Below are positions 56,293 to 64,000 of a stretch of DNA of 64,000 bases, piece after piece (the stretch's first letter is position 1; each line of letters opens with the position of its first letter). Source of the stretch: Micromonospora polyrhachis (lineage in GTDB: Bacteria > Actinomycetota > Actinomycetes > Mycobacteriales > Micromonosporaceae). The stretch spans positions 186,001-250,000 of the forward strand of contig NZ_JACHJW010000001.1 of assembly GCF_014203835.1 (NCBI RefSeq). The letters run 5' to 3'. The notes under the pieces were generated by a model. That model was given only the letters and a program-made list of their open reading frames with translations, did not search any database and was not told where the DNA came from. The translations under genes and the position numbers were made by a program.

Positions 56293-59214
56293 GTGCACGA
56301 GTACCAAATCGGCATCCTCGGCCGGGTCGAGTTACGCGTCGACGGGGCAGCGGTGTCGCTCGCCCCACTGGAACGGGCATTCGTCGCCAGCCTTGCGGCC
56401 CACCAGGGACGCATCGTCTCCGTCGACCGCCTGATCGACGGCCTCTGGCCGAAACATCCGCCCGCGAGTGCCCGTAACCGGGTCCAGGCGATCGTCGCCT
56501 CGGTCCGACGCCGTACGACGCCAGAGCTGATCCTCACCAGGGCGCCTGGCTATGAGTTGAACACCGCGGTGGCCGTGGACGCGGCGGAGTTCGCCACCGC
56601 CGTGCAGGCCGCGGCGGCCACCACCGACGCGCGCTGCGCCGTGGAGCTGCTCGACCAGGCGCTCGCGCGCTGGCGCGACGACGCGTTCGTCGACGTCGAC
56701 GCGAGGTTGGTCGACCTCGAACGCGATCGCCTGGGTGAGCTGCGCGAGCACGCGGTCGAGCTTCGCGTCGAGGCACTGCTGTCGCTCGGTCTGCACCAGG
56801 AGCTCGTGCCGGAGTTGACCACACTGGTGCGTGATCGGCCCCTGCGGGAGCGGCTACGCGGCCAGCTCATGGTGGCCCTGCACCGTTGCGGCCGGCAGGC
56901 GGAGGCACTGGCCGTGTACCGGGCCGGGGCCCGGATCCTCGCGGAGGAACACGGCATCGACCCGGGGCCGCGGCTACGGCAACTGCACCAGGAGATCCTC
57001 GGCAGCGAGCGGGAGCCGTCACCGCGAGCGTGGATACGCCCCAATCAGCTTCCCGGCGTCACCGGTGACTTCGTCGGACGGGGCAAGGAGCTCGGGCTGC
57101 TGCTGTCGTTGCTGGGTCGTATCCCACCGGCCGTCGGGGCCGCGCAGGTCGTCGTCGTGACCGGGCTGGCGGGAACGGGAAAGACCACGCTGGCCCTGCG
57201 CGCGGCACACGAGAGCCGCCATCGCTTTCCCGCCGGTTGTCTGTACGCGGACCTGCGGGGCAACACCCCGGAGCCGGCGCGGCCCGACGCGGTGCTCGGC
57301 GCCTTCCTGCGTTCCCTCGGGGTGGCCGGCGAGGCCGTCCCGACAGCGGCTGAGGAACGCGCCGCACTGTATCGATCCGTGCTCACCGACCAGCCCATGC
57401 TGGTGATGTTGGACAGCGCGGCGGACGCGACGCAGGTGCGTCCGCTGTTGCCACCCGGGGGTAGTAGTGCTCTCATCACCAGCACGTCGGCGCTGTCCGG
57501 GTTGCCCGGCACCGAGGTCGTCCCCCTCGACGTGCTGCCGGTCGGCGACGGCCTGGACCTGCTGGCCGGGCTCGCCGGCACCGAGCGGATCGACCGAGAG
57601 GCCGCGGCGGCGACCGACGTCGTGGAGCTGTGCGGTCGCCTTCCGCTGGCGTTGCGCATCGTCGGGGTGCGGTTGGCCGAGCGGGAGGCCATGACCGTGG
57701 CACGGCTGCGAGACCGGCTGCGCGACGAACGACGCCGCCTCGACGAACTGTCGCTCGACGGGCTCGACGTGCGCAGTAGCTTCACGGTCGGCTTCGAGCG
57801 CCTGCCACCGTCCGCCGCGCAACTGCTCGCAGTGCTCAGCCGGACGTCGCTGCACAGCTTCGGCATGTGGGACGAGACCACCGAGCCGCTACTGGAACAG
57901 CTGTGCCGCGCCCACCTGCTGACCGCCGACCCCGGCGGCCGGGTGCGCATGCACGACCTGGTCCGGCTGCATGCCCGGGAACGCACCGACGTCGCCGCCC
58001 AGCAGGTGATCGCCTGGTACGCACGACTGCACGCGTACGCCGCACGTGCCGACGCGTCGCTGCCCTGTAGGGCCCTGCCGGTGGCGGACGTGGTGTCCAC
58101 GATCGACGCCTGGAACGCCGTCGACTGGTTCGAGGAGGAGCGGGAGAACCTGGTGGCGGCGGTGCGGGACCTGCTACGGCTGGACGCGGTCGACCTGGCC
58201 GGGCGGTTGGCCTGCACGATGGGCAACTTCGCGATGATGCGTAGCCAGCACCTGCCCGAGTTCGCCGACTGCCTGAGCGACGTGCTCGACCGTCACGCCG
58301 ATCTACGGTCGGCGACCCGGATGTCGCTGCGGCTCCACCTGGGCACGGCCTACCGGCTGCTGAACCGGCAGGCCGAAGCCGTGCCGCTGCTGCGCGCGGC
58401 GCACCGGGACAGCCGTGGGTCACTGGTGGCGCACCGGCTCGTCGCTCTGCAGGGCTACTCGCTGTGCTGCCGCCAACTCGGTCGGTTGCGGGAGGCGGAC
58501 GCTGCGCTGCTGCTGATGGTACGGCTGTGCGCCGCGCACTGGCCGGTCGGCCCGGTCGGCGGTCACGTGCTGCTGACCCTCGGCATGCAGTACGGGCAGT
58601 ATCAGCCCACCTCATCGTTCGCCTACGCCGCCTGCTCCGCAGCGCTGCGGCTCTTCGAGGACGGTGGCGACCTGTGGGGCTCGGCGCTCGCGCGGGAGAG
58701 CATCGGGCTGCTGCATCGGCATGCCGAACGGTGGCCGCAGGCCCTGGCGCACCTGCGGCAGGCGGTGACCACCGCTGGACGGCTCGGTGACCGGATGAGC
58801 GTGACCACCGCCGAGCAGGCGCTGGCCGCGACGCACCTCGCCGCGGGGGACACCGCCTCCGCACGCCGGCTGCTGGTCCGTACCGGGTCGGCGTTTCGCG
58901 AGATGCGCCACCAGTGGGGCGAGGCGATCTCCCGCCGTTTCCTCGGCAAGGTGCATCTCGAGGAGGGCAACGCCAATCAGGCGGTGGCCGAGCTGGAGGC
59001 CTCCGCGGCCATGCTGCGCGACATCGAGCAGCCGTTCCCGCTGGCGAACTCGCTGAGCCTGCTGGCGCAGGCCCACGCGAGCCTGGGACGACACGACCGG
59101 GCCGTCGCGCTGGGCCGCGAGGCGCTGCACATCTTCGAGCACTTCAGCGCCGCGTACGCCGATGACCTGCGCGAACGGCTGGCGCAGTGGCAGAGCGCAG
59201 CCCATGCGCAGTAG
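56293..59214 (+). CDS. SARP/AfsR-type regulator (winged helix-BTAD-NB-ARC-TPR)
   Basis: Large transcriptional regulator of 973 residues, the type often controlling secondary-metabolite clusters in actinomycetes. The N-terminal OmpR-like DNA-binding domain (1-90; LGRVELRVDGAAVSLAPLER; ARNRVQAIVASVRRR) is followed by a bacterial transcriptional activation domain (about 95-240; ends GIDPGPRLRQLHQEIL). The NB-ARC ATPase has P-loop GLAGTGKTTLALRAA at about 291 and LPLALRIVGVRLAE; TPR-like helical repeats fill about 600-960. The start is GTG with a leaderless -10 box. It ends 67 bases before the cysteine-rich peptide gene on the same strand, so it is the likely pathway regulator of that operon. Confidence 0.92.
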   Translation: MHEYQIGILGRVELRVDGAAVSLAPLERAFVASLAAHQGRIVSVDRLIDGLWPKHPPASARNRVQAIVASVRRRTTPELILTRAPGYELNTAVAVDAAEFATAVQAAAATTDARCAVELLDQALARWRDDAFVDVDARLVDLERDRLGELREHAVELRVEALLSLGLHQELVPELTTLVRDRPLRERLRGQLMVALHRCGRQAEALAVYRAGARILAEEHGIDPGPRLRQLHQEILGSEREPSPRAWIRPNQLPGVTGDFVGRGKELGLLLSLLGRIPPAVGAAQVVVVTGLAGTGKTTLALRAAHESRHRFPAGCLYADLRGNTPEPARPDAVLGAFLRSLGVAGEAVPTAAEERAALYRSVLTDQPMLVMLDSAADATQVRPLLPPGGSSALITSTSALSGLPGTEVVPLDVLPVGDGLDLLAGLAGTERIDREAAAATDVVELCGRLPLALRIVGVRLAEREAMTVARLRDRLRDERRRLDELSLDGLDVRSSFTVGFERLPPSAAQLLAVLSRTSLHSFGMWDETTEPLLEQLCRAHLLTADPGGRVRMHDLVRLHARERTDVAAQQVIAWYARLHAYAARADASLPCRALPVADVVSTIDAWNAVDWFEEERENLVAAVRDLLRLDAVDLAGRLACTMGNFAMMRSQHLPEFADCLSDVLDRHADLRSATRMSLRLHLGTAYRLLNRQAEAVPLLRAAHRDSRGSLVAHRLVALQGYSLCCRQLGRLREADAALLLMVRLCAAHWPVGPVGGHVLLTLGMQYGQYQPTSSFAYAACSAALRLFEDGGDLWGSALARESIGLLHRHAERWPQALAHLRQAVTTAGRLGDRMSVTTAEQALAATHLAAGDTASARRLLVRTGSAFREMRHQWGEAISRRFLGKVHLEEGNANQAVAELEASAAMLRDIEQPFPLANSLSLLAQAHASLGRHDRAVALGREALHIFEHFSAAYADDLRERLAQWQSAAHAQ

Positions 59215-59281
59215 AAGCGCAGGGCGAACGCAGCGACGGCCAGCACAGTGATGGGCATCCACCCACAAAGGAGGTCATCCC

Positions 59282-59521
59282 ATGACCAAGCTCATCACCC
59301 GCCTCGGCGACGTCGTCCTCGACCGGGTGCTCGGCCGTGAGGAGGCCGGCGCCTGCGTGCCGGAGCACGGCCAGAAGTGCTCGTGCGTCGCGTCCGACGG
59401 TTACTGCTCGGGCGGTGACTACTTCCGCCGTTACCGGCAGGGCTACTACAACTGCAACGGCGCGTGCGTGACCTCGACGTCGAAGACGCTCTGCTACGTC
59501 AAGAAGGCCGGCGCCTGCTGA
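59282..59521 (+). CDS. 79-residue cysteine-rich peptide precursor
   Basis: Small protein with no recognised family. A charged amphipathic leader (MTKLITRLGDVVLDRVLGRE) is followed by EAGA and then eight cysteines at 25, 33, 35, 42, 58, 62, 71 and 79, enough for four disulfides; no Trp, several Tyr (YFRRYRQGYY). The core begins AGAC (22-25) and the protein ends AGAC (76-79). AGA before Cys25 fits an A-x-A signal-peptidase cleavage site, giving a 55-residue mature peptide starting and ending with Cys; that is inference. The leader is not hydrophobic, so Sec export is unlikely. A perfect ribosome binding site (AAAGGAGGT) and a hairpin after the stop suggest high expression. Neighbouring genes supply thiol oxidation, export and cleavage. 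A redox cofactor-bearing small subunit is an alternative. Confidence 0.85.
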   Translation: MTKLITRLGDVVLDRVLGREEAGACVPEHGQKCSCVASDGYCSGGDYFRRYRQGYYNCNGACVTSTSKTLCYVKKAGAC

Positions 59522-59537
59522 TCTGGTTGTCCGCCGG

Positions 59538-59561
59538 GGGCCGCGCCGCTCGGCGCGGCCC
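59538..59561 (+). terminator. GC-rich hairpin between peptide and thioredoxin genes
   Basis: GGGCCGCGCC (59538-59547) and its exact complement (59552-59561) around a GCTC loop, 17 bases past the peptide stop. It is probably a partial terminator or mRNA-stabilising element that raises precursor levels over the downstream genes. Confidence 0.6.
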
Positions 59562-59590
59562 TCACCTCTCTGACTCGCCGAGGAGTTCTC

Positions 59591-60079
59591 ATGCAGGCTC
59601 TCGCCTACGCCGCCATCGCTGTCATCGGCGCGGTCGCCGTGCTCAACCTCGTCCTGACCTTGGCCCTCGCCCGGCGGCTGCGCGAGGTGCGGACTGGCCA
59701 CGACCACGACCACGACGGCGAGCCCATTCCCGAGGTGCTGCCCGCTCCGGGCCTGAAGGTCAGCGGCCTCCCGCACGCCGACCTGACCGCCGGCCGGCGC
59801 ACCGTGGTCATGCTGACCCCGACCTGTCCCCCGTGCCAGACTCTCCTTGACACCCTCACCGCCGACGCCGAGCGCTACCGCCACGACACCTTCGTGTTCA
59901 TGATCGGTACGCCGCAGGAGACGGCGGCGATGGCACCGCGCCTGACCGACTTCGACACGGCGACGATCTCCGAGCCACTCGCCGAGAAGGAGTTCCAGGT
60001 CAAGGGCTTCCCTGCGGTGCTGTCGCTCGTCGACGGGGTTGTCGTCAGCGCCGACCACCAGCTTCCGGTCCTGGCCTGA
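59591..60079 (+). CDS. Membrane-anchored thioredoxin-fold protein (MauD/TlpA-like)
   Basis: Protein of 162 residues with an N-terminal membrane anchor (ALAYAAIAVIGAVAVLNLVL) and a His/Asp-rich spacer (TGHDHDHDGEP), then a thioredoxin fold. The active site is CPPC at 79-82 in TPTCPPCQTL and the cis-Pro loop is KGFPAVLSLVDG. MauD, which has the same architecture, helps form disulfides in the small subunit of methylamine dehydrogenase together with MauE; a MauE-like gene is in this operon. It probably oxidises or isomerises the cysteines of the 79-residue peptide outside the membrane. Ribosome binding site GAGGAG. Confidence 0.88.
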   Translation: MQALAYAAIAVIGAVAVLNLVLTLALARRLREVRTGHDHDHDGEPIPEVLPAPGLKVSGLPHADLTAGRRTVVMLTPTCPPCQTLLDTLTADAERYRHDTFVFMIGTPQETAAMAPRLTDFDTATISEPLAEKEFQVKGFPAVLSLVDGVVVSADHQLPVLA

Positions 60080-60082
60080 GGC

Positions 60083-61861
60083 GTGGCCACGCTGCGAGCC
60101 GCCCTGCGGCTGGGCTGCGCCGACCCGAAGGCGCTCGGCGCCATGCTCGCCCTCATCCTCGTCGGCGCGGCACCGCCGCTCGGCGTCGCCTGGTTCACGA
60201 AACTGCTCTTCGACGAGGTCAGCAAGGGAGGCGCGGCCAGCCCGTCGACCGCGACCTGGTACGCCGTGACGATCGCCGGCCTGGGAGCCGTGGCGGCGAT
60301 CGCCAACCGCGTGTCCGGCTACTTCACCACGGCACTGCAGAACGCGATCACGATCGCCGCCGACGTGCAGCTGTACCGGAAACTGAACACCTTTCTCGGC
60401 CTGGGCCCCTTCGAGCAGCCGGCCCTGCGCGACCGGCTGGCGCTGGCCCAGCAGGCCGCCAACCAGGCGCCGTACGCGGTTGTCATGTTCGCGGTCGGCG
60501 TGGCCCAGAACGTCGTCACCCTCGGTGGCTTCGCCGCGATCCTGACGTCGCTTTGGCCGCCGGCCGGCCTGCTCCTGCTCGCCGTGGCCGTACCCGACTT
60601 TTTCATCCAACTACGGCTGTCCCGGCGAGCCGCGCAGGCCGTGGAGGACAGCGCCAGCCTGTTCCGGGCCCGGTTCCTGTTCCAGGCCGTGCTGACCGAT
60701 CTGCGCGCTGCCCGGGAGGTGCGCCTCTACCAACTCGGCCGGTTCTTCCACGACCGGCTCACCGGTGCCGTCCGGGGGGCCGCCCGGATCGAACTGGCCG
60801 CCGCGCGGCACGTCACGGTGGTGCAGACCTGCTGGGCGCTGGCCGGTGCCGCCGTGACCCTCACCGCGACGGTGATCGCGGTGAACGCAGCGGTCCGCGG
60901 CCGGCTCAGCCTCGGCGACCTCACCCTTCTGCTGGCCGCGTTCGGCGCGGCACACGCCGGCCTGGCCGGCATCGCTGGCCAGCTCGGCGACGCCGGCGCC
61001 GCCATGCGACTGTTCCGGCACTACGTCGCCGTTCTCGACAGTCCCGCCGACCTGGCCGACGGGACCCTGCCGGCACCGCCGCTGCGCAGCGGAATCAGGT
61101 TCGAGGACGTGTGGTTCCGCTACGACGAGGGCGGCCCCTGGATCCTGCGGGGCGTCGACCTCACGATCCCCGCCGGTGAGGCCATCGGGCTCGTCGGCCT
61201 CAACGGAGCCGGCAAGAGCACCCTCGTCAAGTTGCTCTGCCGGTTCTACGACCCCGATCGCGGCCGAATCACCTGGGACGGCGTGGACCTGCGCGAGCTA
61301 CGGGTCGAGACGTTACGCCAGCGGATGGGGGCGGTGTTCCAGGACTTCATGTGCTACGACCTCACCGCAGCGGAGAACGTCGGCATCGGCCGACTGCCGC
61401 ACACGGCTGAGCAGGTCGAGGAGGCTGCCGCGCGCGCCGAGATCCACGACCGCCTCCGCGCCCTCCCCCACGGATACGACACGTTGCTCAGTCGTACCTT
61501 CGCCGACCAGGACGGCGAGCCCGGGGTGACGCTCTCCGGCGGCCAGTGGCAGCGGGTCGCACTCGCCAGATCCCTGATGCGCGCCGACGCCGACCTGCTC
61601 ATCCTGGACGAGCCCAGCTCCGGGCTCGACGCCGACGCCGAGACCCGGGTACACGCGTCGCTAGCCCGGATCCGCCAGGGACGCACCGGGCTACTGGTCT
61701 CCCACCGGCTCGGCACCCTGCGCGACGCGCAGCGCATCGTCGTGCTCGACGCCGGACGCGTCGTCGAGTCGGGCGCGCACGACGAGCTGATGACGGCCGA
61801 CGGTGAGTACGCGCGGCTGTTCCGTCTCCAGGCCGACGGCTACCAGTTGGCACCGTCATGA
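60083..61861 (+). CDS. ABC exporter (fused membrane and ATPase domains)
   Basis: Half-transporter of 592 residues with a GTG start four bases after the thioredoxin gene. Six hydrophobic segments lie in residues 1-310, then the ATPase: Walker A GLVGLNGAGKSTLVKLL at about 370, signature LSGGQWQRVALARSL at about 484, Walker B DLLILDEPSSGLD at about 505, and H-loop SHRLGTL at about 540. There is no N-terminal C39 peptidase domain, so leader removal must be done by another enzyme, plausibly the S26 peptidase encoded next. The expected cargo is the cysteine-rich peptide. It ends by ATGA overlap with the next gene. Confidence 0.93.
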   Translation: MATLRAALRLGCADPKALGAMLALILVGAAPPLGVAWFTKLLFDEVSKGGAASPSTATWYAVTIAGLGAVAAIANRVSGYFTTALQNAITIAADVQLYRKLNTFLGLGPFEQPALRDRLALAQQAANQAPYAVVMFAVGVAQNVVTLGGFAAILTSLWPPAGLLLLAVAVPDFFIQLRLSRRAAQAVEDSASLFRARFLFQAVLTDLRAAREVRLYQLGRFFHDRLTGAVRGAARIELAAARHVTVVQTCWALAGAAVTLTATVIAVNAAVRGRLSLGDLTLLLAAFGAAHAGLAGIAGQLGDAGAAMRLFRHYVAVLDSPADLADGTLPAPPLRSGIRFEDVWFRYDEGGPWILRGVDLTIPAGEAIGLVGLNGAGKSTLVKLLCRFYDPDRGRITWDGVDLRELRVETLRQRMGAVFQDFMCYDLTAAENVGIGRLPHTAEQVEEAAARAEIHDRLRALPHGYDTLLSRTFADQDGEPGVTLSGGQWQRVALARSLMRADADLLILDEPSSGLDADAETRVHASLARIRQGRTGLLVSHRLGTLRDAQRIVVLDAGRVVESGAHDELMTADGEYARLFRLQADGYQLAPS

Positions 61862-62169
61862 TCGGCTGGCTGCGTCGCCGCTGGCGCCTGGTGGTGGTAC
61901 GTGGGCAGAGCATGGCCCCGACGCTGCGCGACGGCGACCGGCTCATCGTCCGCATCGGACGGTCACCGGCCAGCGGTGACCTCGTCGTCTTCCGCGCGCG
62001 CGACGTCGTCCCCGATGCGGACCTAACATGGATGGTGAAACGCGTACACCGGGTCGAGCCGGACGGTGCCGTAACGGTGCGCGGGGACAACGCCCACAGC
62101 CAGGACTCACGGCATTTCGGGGCGGTGCCACGCGAGGCGATCCTCGGCGTGGCCAGAGGGAGGCGATGA
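61858..62169 (+). CDS. Short S26 family signal peptidase
   Basis: Minimal type I signal peptidase domain of 103 residues. The catalytic Ser18 is in RGQSMAPTLRDGD and Lys61 in WMVKRVHRV; VRGDNAHSQDSRHFG is the conserved box E. Normal signal peptidases are longer and have a membrane anchor, which is missing here; only WRLVVV precedes the serine. Short S26 proteins occur in peptide-maturation operons. The A-x-A before Cys25 of the peptide is a fitting target. The start overlaps the ABC gene stop, and the MauE-like gene follows after three bases. Confidence 0.85.
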   Translation: MIGWLRRRWRLVVVRGQSMAPTLRDGDRLIVRIGRSPASGDLVVFRARDVVPDADLTWMVKRVHRVEPDGAVTVRGDNAHSQDSRHFGAVPREAILGVARGRR

Positions 62170-62172
62170 CAC

Positions 62173-62673
62173 ATGTACGTCGAGATCGGGTGCCGGGTGC
62201 TGCTCGGCTTGGTCCTGCTGGCGGCGGCGGTCGGCAAGGTCTCCGGCCGGGCCGCCTACCGCGAGTTCACCCGCTCGGTTCGCGACATGGGCTTCCGACC
62301 GGCCGGCCCGCTCGCCGCAGCCGTGATCACCGCCGAGTTCACCGCCGTCGTCCTGCTGGCGGTGTCTCCACTGGCCGGGTTCCTCGTGTCGGCCGCCCTG
62401 CTGCTCGTCTTCACCACCGCCATCGTCATGAACCTGCGGCGGGGCGGTGGCACCTGCCGCTGTTTCGGCCGCACCGCCGCGCCGCTGGGCTGGCACCACG
62501 TGTGGCGCAACGTGTTCCTTGTCGGCTGCGCCATCGTCGGCATGCTCGCACCGACCGGCCCCGTACGCCCCGGTGAAACGGTCCTGGCCGTCGCCGGCGC
62601 GCTGGTCGCCGGTCTGCTGGTCGTCATGCTGGACGACCTGCGCTACCTGTTCGGCACGGCCAACCGCGCGTGA
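62173..62673 (+). CDS. MauE/DoxX-like redox-associated membrane protein
   Basis: Integral membrane protein of 166 residues with four hydrophobic segments. It starts VLLGLVLLAAAVGKVSGRAA, which is typical of the MauE/DoxX family, and has the CRCFG motif (Cys95, Cys97) characteristic of MauE proteins. MauE is required with MauD for disulfide maturation of methylamine dehydrogenase; this pair could relay electrons between thioredoxin and the membrane, working like a small DsbB or DsbD. Last gene of the operon; convergent with the following kinase gene, with no clear terminator in the 95-base gap. Confidence 0.88.
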   Translation: MYVEIGCRVLLGLVLLAAAVGKVSGRAAYREFTRSVRDMGFRPAGPLAAAVITAEFTAVVLLAVSPLAGFLVSAALLLVFTTAIVMNLRRGGGTCRCFGRTAAPLGWHHVWRNVFLVGCAIVGMLAPTGPVRPGETVLAVAGALVAGLLVVMLDDLRYLFGTANRA

Positions 62674-62768
62674 CCTCCGAGTCGGTTGATTCGGGCCTCA
62701 TACATGTTCGGCCACCCGGCGGACCAGTTGCTACGCAGGTTCGACCACCGGTGCTGGCAGGCGAGCCG

Positions 62769-63881
62769 TTACCGTCGCTCGTCGGCCGCAGGCAGGGTCA
62801 CCACGATGGTCGTTCCGGCGCCGAGGCCGCTGCTGTCGGCGGTGACCCGGCCGCCGTGGTCGGTGATGATGGCGCGCACGATGGCCAACCCGATACCGGA
62901 CCCATGGCGGGTCCGGTATCGGGCGGCGTCGGCCCGGTAGAAGCGCTCGAAGACGTGCGGCAGGTGTTCGGCGGCGATGCCTTCGCCGGTGTCGACGACG
63001 GTGATCCGCACACCGGCGGGATCACGGTCGGCGGTGACGGTGACGACTCCGCCGGATGGCGTGTGGCGCAGGGCGTTGTCGAGCAGGTTGCCCAGCACCT
63101 GACCGATGCGTTCGGCGTCGACATCGACCTCGGGCAGATCAGCCCCGACCTGCTCGGACAGCGTGACGCCCTGGTCCGTGTATCGCGGGTGGGCCGCTGC
63201 CACGGCGGTCCCGACGAGATCGGCCACGGCGATACGGCGGGGATGCAGGTCGAGCTGGTGTTCCTCGGCGCGGGACACGGCGGCGAGGTCTTCGGCCAGC
63301 CGGCGCAGCCGGCCGGTCTGGGCGCGCAGCACCGCCCAGGTCTCCTCGTCGGGCACCAGCACGCCATCCTCGGCGGCATCGACGTACGCCTCGATCGTGG
63401 CCACGGGAGTGCGTAGTTCATGGCCGAGGTCGGCCAGCAGCCGCCGGCGGGTGGCCTCGATCTCGGCCAGGCGGCCGGCCATCGCGTTGAACGCCGTGAC
63501 CACGGTGTCGAACTCAGCCCCGAGGCCGGGGGCGGCCACCCGGGTGGTGTAGTGCCCGACGGCGATGTCCGTCGCCGCGGCGGCGAGCTGTCCCACCGGG
63601 TGTGCCACCCGGCGGGCCACGTAGGCGCTGACGGCCAGCGCGGCAGCCAGCGCGGCGACCAGCGCCACCACCAGGGACACCGCGCTGGCCGAGGCGTACG
63701 CCTCCTCCACGTGTCGGGCCGTGTCCGGGTCGACGTGGCCGGCGATCTGACGCAGGTGGTCGTGGAAGATGGCCGGGCCGACCGCCACGGCAACCAGCCC
63801 GAGGGTGATCGAGCCGGCCAGCACCACCAGGGTCTGCGCGGCGAACAGTCGGCGGGCCAAGCCCAGCCTCAGTCGGAGCAT
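62769..63881 (-). CDS. Sensor histidine kinase, OmpR-partner type
   Basis: Membrane kinase of 370 residues. Two membrane segments (about 12-36 and 68-92: TLVVLAGSITLGLVAVAVGP; AVSLVVALVAALAAALAVSA) flank a short external loop. Then come a HAMP linker (RRVAHPVGQLAAAATDIAVG), H box LLADLGHELRTPVATIEAY, N box QVLGNLLDNALRHTPSGG, G1 VVDTGEGI and G2 GSGIGLAIVRAIITDHGG. All catalytic boxes are intact. Its ATG overlaps the stop of the response-regulator gene (TGATG), so they form a pair. Confidence 0.95.
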   Translation of the reverse strand: MLRLRLGLARRLFAAQTLVVLAGSITLGLVAVAVGPAIFHDHLRQIAGHVDPDTARHVEEAYASASAVSLVVALVAALAAALAVSAYVARRVAHPVGQLAAAATDIAVGHYTTRVAAPGLGAEFDTVVTAFNAMAGRLAEIEATRRRLLADLGHELRTPVATIEAYVDAAEDGVLVPDEETWAVLRAQTGRLRRLAEDLAAVSRAEEHQLDLHPRRIAVADLVGTAVAAAHPRYTDQGVTLSEQVGADLPEVDVDAERIGQVLGNLLDNALRHTPSGGVVTVTADRDPAGVRITVVDTGEGIAAEHLPHVFERFYRADAARYRTRHGSGIGLAIVRAIITDHGGRVTADSSGLGAGTTIVVTLPAADERR

Positions 63882-64000
63882 CAGCCTGCCCCCATCCGGT
63901 AGCCGACGCCGCGCACGGTACGGATGAACCTGGGCGCGGCCGGATCATCGCCGAGTTTGCGACGAAGGTGCCCGATGTGCACGTCGACCAGGTGCTCGTC
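63881..64000 (-). CDS. OmpR/PhoB family response regulator, C-terminal end only
   Basis: The last 39 codons are in the window. They read [16 protein letters not shown] then [16 protein letters not shown], the recognition helix and beta-hairpin of an OmpR-type winged helix. The start and the receiver domain lie beyond the window end. The stop overlaps the kinase start. Confidence 0.93.
   Translation of the reverse strand, partial: DEHLVDVHIGHLRRKLGDDPAAPRFIRTVRGVGYRMGAG

Noticed and set aside
59282-59521. Cys-rich peptide as a methylamine dehydrogenase light chain
   Set aside because: No tryptophans for a TTQ cofactor and no heavy-chain gene nearby; only the MauD/MauE-like helpers are shared.
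59144-60610. 488-codon minus-strand frame covering the peptide and thioredoxin genes
   Set aside because: No motifs and no ribosome binding site; the plus-strand genes have strong sites and conserved active-site motifs.
59282-62673. Lanthipeptide or radical-SAM RiPP cluster
   Set aside because: No LanB/LanC/LanM, YcaO or radical-SAM gene is present in or beside the operon.

Overview
The window is very GC-rich, with strongly G/C-ending codons, frequent GTG starts, many ATGA/GTGA stop-start overlaps and apparent leaderless promoters. Gene content (actinobacterial KatG with a FurA-like remnant, a type VII secretion locus, a SARP regulator, a DUF5753-like remnant, lectin-decorated exoenzymes) indicates an actinomycete, most plausibly Micromonosporaceae. 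That family-level placement is inference from gene style, not from a marker gene. No rRNA, tRNA, CRISPR array or insertion sequence was recognised.

Layout. 1-9.3 kb: 3' part of a secreted subtilisin-like protease with alternating Ig-like and ricin-type modules; katG, facing it across two perfect hairpins and preceded by a truncated furA; an SDR oxidoreductase; a remnant of a DUF5753-type regulator; an S9 peptidase. 9.3-48.2 kb: one long minus-strand type VII secretion (ESX-like) locus. In transcription order it holds a two-domain glycosyltransferase, two uncharacterised proteins (one with a degenerate ADP-ribosyltransferase-like C-terminus), a beta-helix protein fused to two AAA+ domains (EccA-like), EccC, a clostridial-toxin-like glycosyltransferase, EccD, EccB, an Esx/WXG100-like pair, four secretion-associated proteins (one of YbaB type) and a 5,741-residue giant protein carrying papain-like deamidase (Tox-PL) and OTU-like cysteine protease signatures. 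EccE and mycosin are not seen here. 48.5-56.2 kb: an ECF sigma factor, a histidine kinase, and divergent from a membrane-anchored Hsp70-like protein a response regulator followed by a degenerate kinase fused to a degenerate dynamin-like domain. 56.3-62.7 kb: a SARP-NB-ARC-TPR regulator followed by a compact operon: a 79-aa eight-cysteine peptide, a membrane thioredoxin, an ABC exporter, a small S26 signal peptidase and a MauE/DoxX-type redox membrane protein. 62.8-64 kb: a histidine kinase and the 3' end of its OmpR-type regulator.

How it may work together. The ESX core (EccB, EccC, EccD, AAA+ protein) would export the Esx pair, one member of which carries a YxxxD-type export motif, and perhaps the repeat-rich and giant proteins. 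Four folds better known from toxins acting on eukaryotic cells (deamidase, OTU, TcdA/B-like glycosyltransferase, ART-like) lie in this one locus. The 56-63 kb cassette has all parts expected for making, oxidising, exporting and cleaving a disulfide-rich peptide and is the best candidate for an undescribed system. The 50-56 kb block looks like a signalling module in which the protein beside the response regulator has lost kinase residues, while an intact kinase lies convergently next door.
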